Made by a program: the position numbers and the translations under genes
Shown: piece by piece, positions 8,233 through 17,032 of the stretch
Position numbering within the stretch: position 1 is the stretch's first letter
How the letters are laid out: every line of letters starts with the position of its first letter
NCBI GenBank assembly: GCA_002928955.1
Contig: PERT01000006.1
Coordinates: 1 to 64,000 of the forward strand
Reading direction: 5' to 3'
DNA: 64,000 nucleotides
Source of the DNA: Hyphomicrobium sp.
GTDB taxonomy: Bacteria > Pseudomonadota > Alphaproteobacteria > Rhizobiales > Hyphomicrobiaceae
The notes under the pieces: generated by a model
What the model was told of the DNA's origin: nothing
Databases searched by the model: none
Seen by the model: only the letters and a program-made list of their open reading frames with translations

Positions 8233-11200
8233 ATGCCAGAACAGCCGCTCGGCACCGGGGCGACGTTGGCGCGCCACGATGCCGCCAAGGTGTCGGTCTT
8301 CATCTCGTATTCGCGCACAGACCTTGCCTTTGCCCTGCGGCTCGTGGATGGCCTACGAGCCCGCGGGCTTGCGCCGAAGATCGACTCTCGCGATCTACCG
8401 ACGCTCGAGGATTGGCGCCGCGAGTTGCTCGGGTTCATCCGCAGCGCCGATGCGGTCATCTTCATCGTCAGTGCAAATTCGGTCGCCTCACCGACCTGCG
8501 AATGGGAGATTGGACAGGTCGCCGCTCTCAACAAGCGGTTGGCCCCGGTCGTTCTGGAACGCGTGCCCGACGATCGGATTCCCGTAGAGATCGCGCGCAT
8601 CAACTATCTGTTCTTCGACGACGGCGAGGACTTCGATGCGGCTGTCGACAAGCTCGCAGCGGCACTTGAAACCGATATCACCTGGGTCAAGGAGCATACC
8701 CGGCTCGGCGAGATGGCGCGGCGGTGGGACGAGCGGAAGCGGTCAGAAGTGCTCGCATTGCGCGGCCACGAGTTAAGCGAAGCCGAGGCCTGGATAAGCC
8801 GCCGGCCACGACTTGCACCCGAACCGACGGCGTTGCATCACGCGTTCGTTTTGCAGAGCCGCCGCCAGGCACAGCGTCGAAATGTGACCGTTGCAGTGGT
8901 GTCTCTGGCCGTAGCGTTGGTGAGTTCGGTGTTGGCCGGGGCCGCCGTACTCCAGTGGCGGCGGGCAGTGGCAAACGAAGCCGAGGCTGTGACCGCGCAA
9001 AAGGCCGAGGCGGTCCAAAGGCAAGAAGCCGAAGCCCAACGCAAGCTCGCTGTCGAGCAGCAGCGGCTGGCCGAAGCCAACGAGGCGCGCGCACGCGAAC
9101 AAAGGGCACTGGCCGAGGCTAATGAGCAGCGCGCCAGCCGGGAGCGCGACGTCGCGCTGCGCACTCAGTCGCGATTTATGGCCGATCTCGCCCGACAGCA
9201 TACGGCCAGGCGCGACGAGGGCACCGCGATGGCGCTGCTGCTCGAAGCGATGCCGGGGACGTCGTCTAAGCCTGATCGACCGCTCGTTCATGAGCTGGTG
9301 CCCCAGCTGTTCGACACCCTCGCTCGGCTTCGCGAGATAAGCTACGTGGCGATCGATCAGAACCAAGGCGATCTGGCGGAGAGCAACAACGTTCTTATCG
9401 GTCCAGACGGGGCGGCAATTGCGGTTTATAGCGACAAGCACGGCGTTCGTCTCTGGCGCATCGGCGATCGGCTGGAGTTCGCCGCGCGGTTGCCCGGCAG
9501 CGATGGAGCAACGCATGCCGCATTATCGTCAGATGGGGCAAAGCTTGCGACGTCGCACACGTCCGGGGAGGTCGTGGTCTGGGATGTAGCGGGTGGACAT
9601 CGACTCGAGTCGCTGCCGGCGAACACCGAGCGTGACGATACCGAGGACGTTACCTTCCATCCGACCTACGTCGCTTTCTCGCCAGATGGGCGGCTGATCG
9701 CAACCGCCGGCCATCGAGTCGGCGTCGAGGTCTGGGACTGGAAGGGCCGGGTCAAGATCGCATCTCTCGCGGTCGCAAAGGGCGGCGTCGACGAGGCCGT
9801 GTTCGATGGCGACGACCGCCTCTTGCTCATCACGACCGGCGCGCAGTTGCAGTCGTGGCACTTCGCGCGCCAGCGGGCGCCGCGCCTCGTGCTCCAGGAC
9901 AAGGGCGCGCTCGTTGCGCTGGTCCGCGGCATGACGGGCGAGAGTGGTGGGATGTCGTTCTCGGCCGATCGCAAACGTGTTGTTGTCTGCGGCTACCAAT
10001 CCAACGTTCACGTCCTCGACGTCGCGACGGGCAGCATCGTCTGGAAGCGCGAGACTGAGGCTGCCGGCACCAATGGATGCCGGTTGTCGCCCGACAGCAA
10101 GTATCTCTACATGCATACCCGGCGCAACGCCGAAGTCATTGATATCGCGAGTGGTGTTTCCGTCACGATCAGGGACTGGGACGCGGGGGCTGAGGTTGTC
10201 GACTTCTCGCCCGACAGCAAACGCATCGCCACCGCTCGCGGAGGGGGCTATCGGAGCTCGGTGGTGAACGTATGGGACCTGGAGTCGGGCGAGAAGGTCG
10301 ATAGTTTCGCCGGGCACGATACAAGCCTCGTCTCGATTGCCTTCGTGCGCGACGGCACCTCCCTGCTGACACATGGCAAGGACGGATCAATCCGACTGTG
10401 GGACACGTCCCCGGCGCGAGAGTTTCCGTCGCTCGGCTGGCTAGAGGCGATGGTCGCGCCGGCAGCGATCTCACCTGACGGCAGAATGCTCGCCGAGTAT
10501 GCTGGACAGGACAAGCCGCACGAGCTTATGGACGCTACTTCCGGCCGACGCCTGTTCAGGCTCGACGGCGCAAGCCGCTATTTCTACCCACTGTTCTCCG
10601 GCGGGCCATTCGTCATAGCCCAAGAGGACCGCCAGAAATTCGCAGTCTGGGACGTAGCCAGCGAGCGGCGCCTGTACGGGATCGACAGCGTCGTGCAGCC
10701 CGTGCCGTTGCATGATGGCAAGGTGCTTGTCGTGCACAAAGAGAATATCTCGATCGTCGAACTAAGGACCGGACAGGTCGTCAAGACGTTGCCGTGCAAG
10801 GGCAGCGATCCGAGCATTGCCGCGGTCTCGTCCGACGGACAGCTCATCGCACTTGGATACGATGACGGCATTATAATCAGATCGACCGACGCAAGAGTGG
10901 AGAGGCGCATCGAAATCGAGGGCCGCGTCTACGGAATAGACGCGCTCGCGTTCGCCCCCGACGGCAAGAGCCTGTTCCATGCATCAGGCGCCCTAACCGC
11001 TCGATACGAGGTCGAACACGGCCAGCGTCTTGCGGAGTACTCCCCGGTCGATTGTCGAGACGGCAATCGCGCTGATATAGAAAGCGAATGCGACCATCTT
11101 GGCGCATTCGATGTCTCCGCTGACGGCAAGTGGCTGCTCGCCGCTACGCGTCACGACAACACGGTTCGCGTGTGGTCAGCGGACAGTGGAGCGCAGGTCG

Positions 11201-11391
11201 CAACTCTTGTTGGGCACAATGGAACAGCGCGGTTCTCGGCAGATTCGCAGGCACTACTGACTGTCGGCAACGGCTCGGTGGTCAAGCGCACCGTGCTATT
11301 TCCAACCGTCGAGGCGCTGTTAGCCCAGGCGCAGACAAAGGCGCCGCGTCGACTCGATCAGCGACAGCGGCGGGCCTTTTTTGCAGACTAA
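8233..11391 (+). CDS. TIR - transmembrane - coiled coil - WD40 repeat protein
   Basis: About 1052 residues from the ATG at 8233 (GGAAAG upstream; an in-frame GTG at 8209 is the alternative). Residues ~20-150 form a TIR domain: VSVFISYSRTDLAFAL, then ADAVIFIVSANSVASP, then CEWEI whose Glu fits the NADase glutamate of active TIRs. One hydrophobic helix (~218-240, AVVSLAVALVSSVLAGAAVL) is followed by a long Ala/Glu/Arg/Gln coiled coil (~245-320). The rest (~350-1050) is WD40 blades with repeated FSPDGRLIATA, VWD and LWDTS motifs. The plan resembles prokaryotic receptor-like proteins with a C-terminal beta-propeller sensor and an N-terminal effector. An antiphage role is inferred from this plan and the adjacent restriction genes. 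Confidence 0.85.
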   Translation: MPEQPLGTGATLARHDAAKVSVFISYSRTDLAFALRLVDGLRARGLAPKIDSRDLPTLEDWRRELLGFIRSADAVIFIVSANSVASPTCEWEIGQVAALNKRLAPVVLERVPDDRIPVEIARINYLFFDDGEDFDAAVDKLAAALETDITWVKEHTRLGEMARRWDERKRSEVLALRGHELSEAEAWISRRPRLAPEPTALHHAFVLQSRRQAQRRNVTVAVVSLAVALVSSVLAGAAVLQWRRAVANEAEAVTAQKAEAVQRQEAEAQRKLAVEQQRLAEANEARAREQRALAEANEQRASRERDVALRTQSRFMADLARQHTARRDEGTAMALLLEAMPGTSSKPDRPLVHELVPQLFDTLARLREISYVAIDQNQGDLAESNNVLIGPDGAAIAVYSDKHGVRLWRIGDRLEFAARLPGSDGATHAALSSDGAKLATSHTSGEVVVWDVAGGHRLESLPANTERDDTEDVTFHPTYVAFSPDGRLIATAGHRVGVEVWDWKGRVKIASLAVAKGGVDEAVFDGDDRLLLITTGAQLQSWHFARQRAPRLVLQDKGALVALVRGMTGESGGMSFSADRKRVVVCGYQSNVHVLDVATGSIVWKRETEAAGTNGCRLSPDSKYLYMHTRRNAEVIDIASGVSVTIRDWDAGAEVVDFSPDSKRIATARGGGYRSSVVNVWDLESGEKVDSFAGHDTSLVSIAFVRDGTSLLTHGKDGSIRLWDTSPAREFPSLGWLEAMVAPAAISPDGRMLAEYAGQDKPHELMDATSGRRLFRLDGASRYFYPLFSGGPFVIAQEDRQKFAVWDVASERRLYGIDSVVQPVPLHDGKVLVVHKENISIVELRTGQVVKTLPCKGSDPSIAAVSSDGQLIALGYDDGIIIRSTDARVERRIEIEGRVYGIDALAFAPDGKSLFHASGALTARYEVEHGQRLAEYSPVDCRDGNRADIESECDHLGAFDVSADGKWLLAATRHDNTVRVWSADSGAQVATLVGHNGTARFSADSQALLTVGNGSVVKRTVLFPTVEALLAQAQTKAPRRLDQRQRRAFFAD

Positions 11392-11580
11392 TGCCCGACC
11401 AACAGGTGAAGTGACTGTCGGCCTCAGCCCAAAGCCGGCGATCAGGTCGGTATGGCGGCGTCGGAATAGACGATGTCGGTCGTCGGGTTTGTCGAAGCGA
11501 GCCGCGATCACCGGCGCCTACTCCTGCCTGGGGTGTGCTCCGCGACAGGTGAGGCAATCGGATCAAGGGATTGGTGACGA

Positions 11581-11931
11581 CTACAGCCAGCCTGGGTAGC
11601 GATGGGGCACTATCAGGTCGGCGGTCGATTGATAGGAGAGCGGCACGACGGTGACGTCGGCGAGTTTCGCCGCTTCGATGACGCGGCTCTCGACGAACCC
11701 GCCGAAGTCGACGACGAGCGGCTGGCCTTCGAAGTGGTCGGCCCAGTCCTTGACGGACTGCCCCGGCTCCAGTGTGACGATGCGGCCCTCGGGGAGTGCC
11801 GCCTCGTAGATGTCGGCGGTGCCGTTGTCGAGATCGTTGGTGAGCGGGATTCAGCCAGCATGCTTGGCGTAACCGACGGCGTGCGTCGTCTTACCCTGCC
11901 CTCATTTGATCGAGTAGAAGAACACGGTCAT
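11581..11931 (-). pseudogene. ParA/MinD-like ATPase remnant with two in-frame TGA codons
   Basis: Reading the minus strand from an ATG at 11931 gives MTVFFYSIK, stop, GQGKTTHAVGYAKHAG, stop, IPLTNDLDNGT..., LVVDFGGFVESRVIEAAKLADVTVVPLSYQ, ending at a TAG at 11581. This is the ParA-type deviant Walker A (KGG-x-GKTT), interrupted by TGA at 11904-11902 where the second Gly (or Arg) is expected and by a second TGA where a Trp or similar is expected, followed by Walker B (VVDFGG). The frame is otherwise intact for 116 codons, about half the family length, so the C-terminus is also lost. Such small ParA proteins are common in conjugative or plasmid-derived regions. Confidence 0.65.
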
Positions 11932-12150
11932 GATGTATAGGTTATAGGATAACACCCTAATTCTATTGATAAATTCGTATCGCGCAAATGAATTGATGTA
12001 AAGCCGACACGGACGCCGGTCCAGGTCGTGCAGGGGACCGGTGGAGCTCGGTGCCAGCAATTTGAGCGGAGACGGCGACATACGCTTGTCAGAGCAAAAC
12101 CCTCTCTGTACGCTGTGGCTACAGAGGCATAAGTCAGGGAGGAGGTAGCC

Positions 12151-12471
12151 ATGGTCAGTGCAGCGATGGTACCCATCGTAGGTTCGTTCTTGGAGAAGAA
12201 CCTTGAGGCCGGTCCCAAGGAGTCACTTCGCGTCGCGACTGTGAGTGGCTTTGTTGTGTCTTTCACCCGAGGTGACGTGGAAGCCGCCCACTTAGTCCAA
12301 AATAGTCCGGACCCCAAATACAGTGTTTACCGGCTATTTCTCAAGCCTAACGCTCCGTTGTCGATTGGTATGACAGCCACTCAATGGGCAGAGTTTGACA
12401 CGACCTTTGATCGCATGAAGAGCGCTGCGGCTGACTCTGGAGCGTCGAAGAGGATCGAAGACACGGCTTGA
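12151..12471 (+). CDS. Small hypothetical protein preceding an ATP-grasp gene
   Basis: 106 residues with a strong GGGAGGAGG ribosome site 5-6 nt before the ATG. The sequence has no recognised domain: an N-terminal amphipathic stretch, a middle SGFVVSFTRGD segment, and an acidic/Ser/Thr-rich C-terminal tail (DTTFDRMKSAAADSGASKRI). It ends 7 nt before the ATP-grasp ligase gene, so the two are surely cotranscribed. One possibility is that it is the substrate (precursor) of the ATP-grasp enzyme, but no repeated Thr/Glu core motif typical of microviridin-like graspetides is visible. Base composition here is AT-richer than the flanks. Confidence 0.65.
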   Translation: MVSAAMVPIVGSFLEKNLEAGPKESLRVATVSGFVVSFTRGDVEAAHLVQNSPDPKYSVYRLFLKPNAPLSIGMTATQWAEFDTTFDRMKSAAADSGASKRIEDTA

Positions 12472-12478
12472 CACTAAA

Positions 12479-13423
12479 ATGAGACCACGGCTTAGCGTGG
12501 ACGTTCTGATATTCTCAGATATCCGTGACTTCCACACAGAGCGGATTATAAAAGCTCTTCCTCAAGATTGCACCACCCTAGTCCTAAATTTGGATCGCTA
12601 CGGCCATGATTTTGTGTTTCTCTGGTCGAGCTTGGCGGGTCCAATCTGTGTTCTGCAGAGCTCCGTGGAGACTTCAGTCGAATATAGTTTATCTAAAGTC
12701 CGCTCGGTTTGGTGGCGTCGGCCATTTGGCTTGGTTCGAAGTCCGCGGTGGCCAAGTCGTACTGCCGCGACAAACCCAACACTAGGTTTTCTTTACGGCA
12801 TTGTCACATGCATAGGTACAGTTGGCCTGCAGATTAATGATCTGAATTCACAATTTGCCGCAGACAGGAAAATGTGGCAGCTGAACGTGGCCAAATCCGT
12901 CGGATTCGACGTGCCAAAAACGCTCATTACTGATCAGTACGATGAAGGAATTCTGTTCGCTCAATGCGTGGAATCATGTGTAGTAAAGGGGCACTCATCG
13001 CTTATTGATATTGATGGGACGCAGTTCCTCCAAGATGTTCAACCATCATTGGAGGGTCATCAAGAAGGGCCCCTTATATTTCAGGAATTTGTCCGCGCGG
13101 ATCGGGAGCATCGGCTTATTCATTGCGGGGGATTTATTGCTGGCGGCACATTTGAAATTGCAGATTTTGAAGTCTCCGACGTAAGAGCCATCCCAAATCT
13201 AAGGCCACTCCGCGCATGCGTGCCACTGGAAATCGAGCAACGGATGGTAGCCTATTGTAGGCGAATGAACTTGCACTATGCAGCATTTGATATTCGCGAG
13301 AATAACGGCCGCTACACTTTTCTAGAGGCCAACACCTGTGGCGAATGGTTGTACGTGGACGCGTGCAACGACTACAGAATAACTGAGACGCTAGCTGCCC
13401 ATCTAGTCAATCCGGCTCATTGA
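12479..13423 (+). CDS. ATP-grasp ligase, MvdC/MvdD (graspetide synthetase)-like
   Basis: 314 residues. Features of the RiPP ATP-grasp family are visible: VWWRRPFG near residue 80, a central GFDVPKTLITD segment leading to the nucleotide-binding lysines (CVVKGHSS), the QEFVRADREHRLIHCGG strand region, and FLEANTCGEWLYVDA near residue 281, matching the family E-x-N-x-x-G-(Q/E)-W metal/ATP site. Relatives form ester or amide cross-links in precursor peptides, or ligate amino acids. It is the second gene of a two-gene unit. Codon use and base composition are more AT-rich than the neighbouring housekeeping genes, indicating horizontal acquisition. Family level is fairly sure; substrate is unknown. 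Confidence 0.78.
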   Translation: MRPRLSVDVLIFSDIRDFHTERIIKALPQDCTTLVLNLDRYGHDFVFLWSSLAGPICVLQSSVETSVEYSLSKVRSVWWRRPFGLVRSPRWPSRTAATNPTLGFLYGIVTCIGTVGLQINDLNSQFAADRKMWQLNVAKSVGFDVPKTLITDQYDEGILFAQCVESCVVKGHSSLIDIDGTQFLQDVQPSLEGHQEGPLIFQEFVRADREHRLIHCGGFIAGGTFEIADFEVSDVRAIPNLRPLRACVPLEIEQRMVAYCRRMNLHYAAFDIRENNGRYTFLEANTCGEWLYVDACNDYRITETLAAHLVNPAH

Positions 13424-13559
13424 CGATCTGATTGATCGGAATGCTTAGGCGGCAATGAAACACCACCGATCGGTTCCAATATCTCAGAAGGGTCCAGAAT
13501 GATGGCCGACGAAAACTTGTCGTCGGCCAAGCTTAATTCGGCAGGAAAGTCCAACTCCT

Positions 13560-14195
13560 CTATTCAGCAAGGACTCGAGCCTTCTTCTGTCTGTGCTCTT
13601 CGACAGTTATTGGATGCGAAAACCGATTGCCCTCCGCCACCCCAAAGAAGCGGTATGAGTACATCACGCGCGTGATTGATGTGGGATGGGACTTAAAAGA
13701 ATAGGGTTGGCCATTTGGGACATAGAACCAATCACCTGCTCGATAAATGCGACCAGCGTAGTGGATTTCGCCGGATAGAATGACTCTGAGGCTGCCACCG
13801 GGATCGGCTTCAGTATGTTGTGGATGAACATGGGGCTCGACGAACGAGTTCGGCGGATACTCCGTCATAAGCATGCGCCATTCGCAATTGTCTATTGGAA
13901 GCTGCCATTTTGTGATCCCTTTCGCAAAGGGGGCATCGACGATGAGATTATTCGATGCAGCTTGGGCAATTGGGTCAAAACTTGTAACCACTCGGCTCGG
14001 CTCGACGCCGAATCTACGCAGCTCCTCCGAATTGTACGACTCTCGGACCATCCCATACATCATCAATTCATGGGCCGTGTATTCTCGGCGCTTTTCATCA
14101 AATGGCAAGCCTCTGTCGATAGCCGCTCTTCGAAGGGTTTCGATCTCGACGTCAGCGAGAACGAATGTGGATGCCTTGTCAGAAGTTGAAGTCAT
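13560..14195 (-). CDS. Cupin-domain protein
   Basis: 211 residues. The C-terminal half carries a single cupin barrel: PPNSFVEPHVHPQHTEADPGG contains the metal-binding His residues and acidic residue of cupin motif 1, and RAGDWFYVPNGQPYSFKSHP is cupin motif 2. The N-terminal ~75 residues are helical and unrecognised (VETLRRAAIDRGLPFDEKRR-like). It is convergent with the ATP-grasp unit and tandem with the downstream-oriented GNAT remnant. It could be a metal-dependent oxygenase or isomerase tailoring a small molecule or peptide, or a sensor. The function is inferred only at fold level. Confidence 0.65.
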   Translation of the reverse strand: MTSTSDKASTFVLADVEIETLRRAAIDRGLPFDEKRREYTAHELMMYGMVRESYNSEELRRFGVEPSRVVTSFDPIAQAASNNLIVDAPFAKGITKWQLPIDNCEWRMLMTEYPPNSFVEPHVHPQHTEADPGGSLRVILSGEIHYAGRIYRAGDWFYVPNGQPYSFKSHPTSITRVMYSYRFFGVAEGNRFSHPITVEEHRQKKARVLAE

Positions 14196-14235
14196 TGGGC
14201 ACTCCCTTTATGTACTTGATGATTGCTAGGCTGCC

Positions 14236-14716
14236 TCATCTTGCTACGTAGTATTTTGAGAGATTGTCGGCGCCGCTAGGCGCGAAGCCAAGCGATCGCA
14301 GGGCAGCTTCGATGCCTGCTGTCCGTTGTCCCCCTTGAAACACGGGCACCGTGATCGTGAGACCTTTTTTGCGCCACTCTGGCATCATTTCTTTCAAAAA
14401 TTCGGGTGGCCACTCCTTTGTCTCGCCAATCATCGGCGATAAATATGTTCTCTACAGTGATATTATCCGCGGTTTCTGAAATGGACGCCCACCCTATTTT
14501 TTTGCCGTCGACTTCAACTAGGAAGAACCTGTCAGGGGTGAAGTCTGAAGAAAATTTCGTTCTTTCTGTGCGCTCATCCCAGGCACGTTTTGAACTCATC
14601 GCAATATTCGCGCTTGAGAAGACATGCCTTTCCAGGAAGGGCTTGTAAATAGTCCAACAGAATTCGTCATCTCCGGTTGCGGCTCTGCGTACGTTCAGGT
14701 CCATTTTTGCCTCCAA
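14236..14716 (-). pseudogene. GNAT acetyltransferase broken by a one-base frameshift
   Basis: The first frame from 14716 encodes the N-terminal GNAT half, up to DNITVENIFIADDWRDKGVATRIFE, where the acetyl-CoA loop should follow. The continuation, EFLKEMMPEWRKKGLTITVP... RTAGIEAALRSLGFAPSG, is in another frame ending at 14236. The switch falls in a five-base T run of the coding strand (14396-14400 on the plus strand); removing one T restores a single ~159-residue GNAT. Either a real inactivating insertion or a homopolymer sequencing error. It follows the cupin gene on the same strand in the AT-richer patch. Confidence 0.7.
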
Positions 14717-14931
14717 TCAGTCGCCTATGAGCCAAGAACAGTTCACTCAGAAGGTATCGAGTGCATTCCAATTACTTATGTCAGTTTGCGAGGGAACCTC
14801 AGGTGGTGGCCCTTCGTACAGTGACGGCTATTAATAGTACCAGACAACAAAGGCTCCGCAAGAGCACTCCCGCCAGGGGATCAAACAAGCCGACCAATCG
14901 ATGCGGCAATGACAAAGTATATGTTTGCTGG

Positions 14932-15570
14932 TCACTTCACTCGCCGCTTCCGCAGCGTCCCACGCACCGCCTTGTCCGCCTTTGCCACAACGAACAGCTC
15001 CGGATCGAACTTGCCGCCGCTTCAGCGCTTGAGGTGCTTCTGCTCCTCGAGCTCGTCGGGCTCCGGCGAGAGCAGCACACGCAAGAACTCGAAGTAGCCG
15101 TGCGGTCCGCCGACATCCTCGGGCGGACAGCACCGTGCGCCCTCGGTGCAGGTCCCAGTCTTGGGTGCGGGACTCAAGGCGAGCAACTTCTCCAACCGCA
15201 CAGTGTGCCGCCAATCGTCGCCGAAATCGTACACGTAGACGAACGATGGGCCATCGCCATACCGGAACTGGAAGTCTCGAAGGCGAACCTCACTGGCGTC
15301 GAACGCCTGGGCGTCGCCCTCGAAGCGGTCCTGGTTCAGCATATCGGGGTCGCCGTAGCGCAGCCCGCCGATCTCGAACTGGTGGAGATGCGAGTCGGTC
15401 CAGCCCATGGCGGCTTGCAGGATGTGGTGCAGCTCGGAGAGCGTGGTCGTGAGCGGCACGACGAGGCGGCGCCAGATCGGCGGCTCGATGTCGTCGGGCT
15501 TCACCTTGATCTGGACGGCGTTGGGCTCCTCCCAGACCGTACGCAGCGATGTGTCGGTCTTCGTCGACAA
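14932..15570 (-). pseudogene. Plasmid pRiA4b ORF-3 family protein interrupted by TGA
   Basis: The main frame encodes the pRiA4b ORF-3-like fold: IQIKVKPDDIEPPIWRRLVVP-type start, LSELHHILQAAMGW, SHLHQFEIGG, then VYVYDFGDDWRHTVRLEK and CPPEDVGGPHGYFEFL. It meets TGA at 15024-15022 directly after EEQKHLKR. The same frame then continues SGGKFDPELFVVAKADKAV...RKRRVK to a proper stop at 14932. In family members a Trp usually sits at the interrupted place (KRW-x-GGKFDP), so TGG to TGA is the simplest change. The truncated product of 182 residues may still fold. No function is established for this family; it is common on plasmids and islands. Confidence 0.72.
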
Positions 15571-15755
15571 GAGCCTTCCCCCGGCTTCATCCCTCGCCCG
15601 TCATCTTGCACCGCGCCGGTGCAACGTCAAATACGAGCGATGTTCAAGACGACCTCGAAGTTCCCCCGCTAGCACTCCGTCAGTGAATGCATCGCATCGT
15701 CGTCGTGTCAGCCGGCGCGACCGCCGACGCGACCAGAACCTGACGGAGACCGATC

Positions 15756-16298
15756 ATGCGACACCTCGCCAAATGTCTCACCGCGCTCGCCATGCTCATC
15801 CCGGCCGCCGCTCACGCAACGGAGACGCGTTTCGTCGCTACGGACAGTATCGATGTCCGGCTCTGTCCGGCTGTCACATGTGCCGCAACCAACAGGCTGT
15901 ATCGGAGCCAGCAGGTCGAGGTGTTCGAGCGGCGGGATGGCTGGGCAAGGATCAGCCGCGAATACGACGGCGCAGTCGAGGGCTTGCCCGGAAAAATCGT
16001 GGCGCGTTGGGTGCCGGCCAAGCATCTGTCGATCGATCGGCCGGCCGAATTGGTGCAGCCAGCTCCAGCCGCCGACCTCGTCGATCCCCGCATCGAATAT
16101 CTACCCAAGGTCGGCGACAGCGGACTGACGGAGGCCGACGTCACACTCCTCCGACGATTCGCCGTCTCGTTGCTCCGGTCCGGCGCGTGCGCCGTCATCG
16201 ACGATGGCGACCGGAGCGTCAGCAAGCCCGGCACGTACTGGGTTCACTGCAAGGGCGAGCAGCGGAACCGCTTCTTCCGAGCCGAGGATGTTCGGTGA
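15756..16298 (+). CDS. Secreted SH3-like domain protein
   Basis: 180 residues starting with a cleavable signal peptide (MRHLAKCLTALAMLIPAAAHA). Residues ~25-90 resemble a bacterial SH3 domain: VATDSIDVRLCPAVTCAATNRLYRSQ, VEVFERRDGWARIS, then ARWVPAKHL. Such domains bind peptidoglycan or proteins in the periplasm. The C-terminal half, with LTEADVTLLRRFAVSLLRSG and four Cys in total, resembles domains annotated with unknown function in alphaproteobacterial islands. It lies between the broken pRiA4b-like gene and a small membrane-protein gene, in a region with other mobile-element remnants. Confidence 0.65.
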   Translation: MRHLAKCLTALAMLIPAAAHATETRFVATDSIDVRLCPAVTCAATNRLYRSQQVEVFERRDGWARISREYDGAVEGLPGKIVARWVPAKHLSIDRPAELVQPAPAADLVDPRIEYLPKVGDSGLTEADVTLLRRFAVSLLRSGACAVIDDGDRSVSKPGTYWVHCKGEQRNRFFRAEDVR

Positions 16299-16416
16299 TG
16301 ATCGGCACGGGTCGCGCTCTCCAGGAGGGTGTGCTCCGGCCCCTTAGAGCTAGTAAGATCAACGCCTTGGGACGTAGCGTCAGCCGCCGGGGTAGCGATG
16401 GGGTAGCGGAGAAGCG

Positions 16417-16527
16417 GTGAACATCGTTCGGGACCGCGGCGGGACGCACGCGTGGACGGTGCCGCTGTTCGCCCTGCCGCTGATGATCCTGTTCGGGCTG
16501 ATCGCCACTTGGTGGGTGTCGCGATGA
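16417..16527 (+). CDS. Small single-pass membrane protein (36 residues)
   Basis: A GTG-started frame giving a short charged N-terminus (MNIVRDRGGTHAW) and one hydrophobic helix (VPLFALPLMILFGLIATWWV) ending at a TGA. GGAGAAG lies 5-6 nt upstream. A short repeat (GGGTAGCGATGGGG) occurs immediately before the ribosome site. Small proteins of this kind occur next to conjugative-transfer genes, and the ParA remnant 4.5 kb away ends in the same repeat, so it may be a leftover of one mobile element. Too short for a family call. Confidence 0.5.
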   Translation: MNIVRDRGGTHAWTVPLFALPLMILFGLIATWWVSR

Positions 16528-16721
16528 TTGATTTGCGCCGATCGCAATCTCGACCGTTTCGAGACAGTCGGTGCCATTGCGGCGTCTCATTTCAGCAATG
16601 CCGAAGCGAGCGTGGAACTCTATGGAACGCGGTGGAACAATCGCCCTCGTGGCCCTTGAATTGAAACTCAAGTCCTACCGTAACCGGCAAGATGCCCATA
16701 ACGAGAACAGGACTAAATGCG

Positions 16722-16940
16722 ATGAACAAGATTACTCTCCCCCCGAAATTCGACGAGAGCGGCGACTACTGTGACGACACTCTCATTTATTCCGTACAGG
16801 ATCGCTGCAATTGTGGTCCGTTCGTTCCGGCCAAGATTCTCGAGGACTGCCGCAGTCAAGGCCTCCCCTACTTTTGTTTGATCATTCCCGGCGCGAACTT
16901 CAATGTCGTGATCGAACTTGATGAGCTGGATCGGTCTTGA
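16722..16940 (+). CDS. Hypothetical protein, Cys-containing
   Basis: 72 residues from the ATG at 16722 (MNKITLPPKFDESGDYCDDT...). It contains four Cys in the first ~55 residues (YCDD, DRCNCG, EDCRS) and a C-terminal segment NVVIELDELDRS. No family is recognised. It is followed within ~55 nt by a good rho-independent terminator, which supports it as the last gene of a transcript. An upstream in-frame ATG at 16692 adds ten residues without a better ribosome site. Confidence 0.5.
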   Translation: MNKITLPPKFDESGDYCDDTLIYSVQDRCNCGPFVPAKILEDCRSQGLPYFCLIIPGANFNVVIELDELDRS

Positions 16941-16992
16941 AGCTATCCGCGGGCCTGCGCCGTCGTGTGAGGGTCGACGGCACCTCGAGTGA

Positions 16993-17032
16993 ACGGGCCG
17001 CGGAGCAATCCACGGCCCGTTTTGCTTTTTTT
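16993..17032 (+). terminator. Rho-independent terminator
   Basis: Arms ACGGGCCG (16993-17000) and CGGCCCGT (17013-17020) pair perfectly around a 12-nt loop and are followed by a T-rich tract (TTTGCTTTTTTT). It lies just after the 72-residue hypothetical gene and would end plus-strand transcription there. Confidence 0.8.

Noticed and set aside
13424-13559. A ~46-codon minus-strand frame after the cupin gene as a RiPP precursor
   Set aside because: Only a TTG start with the AGGAG directly touching it; no leader or core motif; too weak.
11581-15570. TGA recoding (selenocysteine or Trp) as explanation for the in-frame TGAs
   Set aside because: Neighbouring intact genes use TGA as a normal stop, no SECIS-like structure was seen, and the replaced residues are not Cys-like; pseudogenisation is simpler.
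14761-15672. A 303-codon plus-strand frame
   Set aside because: It covers the pRiA4b ORF-3-like gene in antisense and has no recognisable domain, while the minus strand shows clear family motifs.
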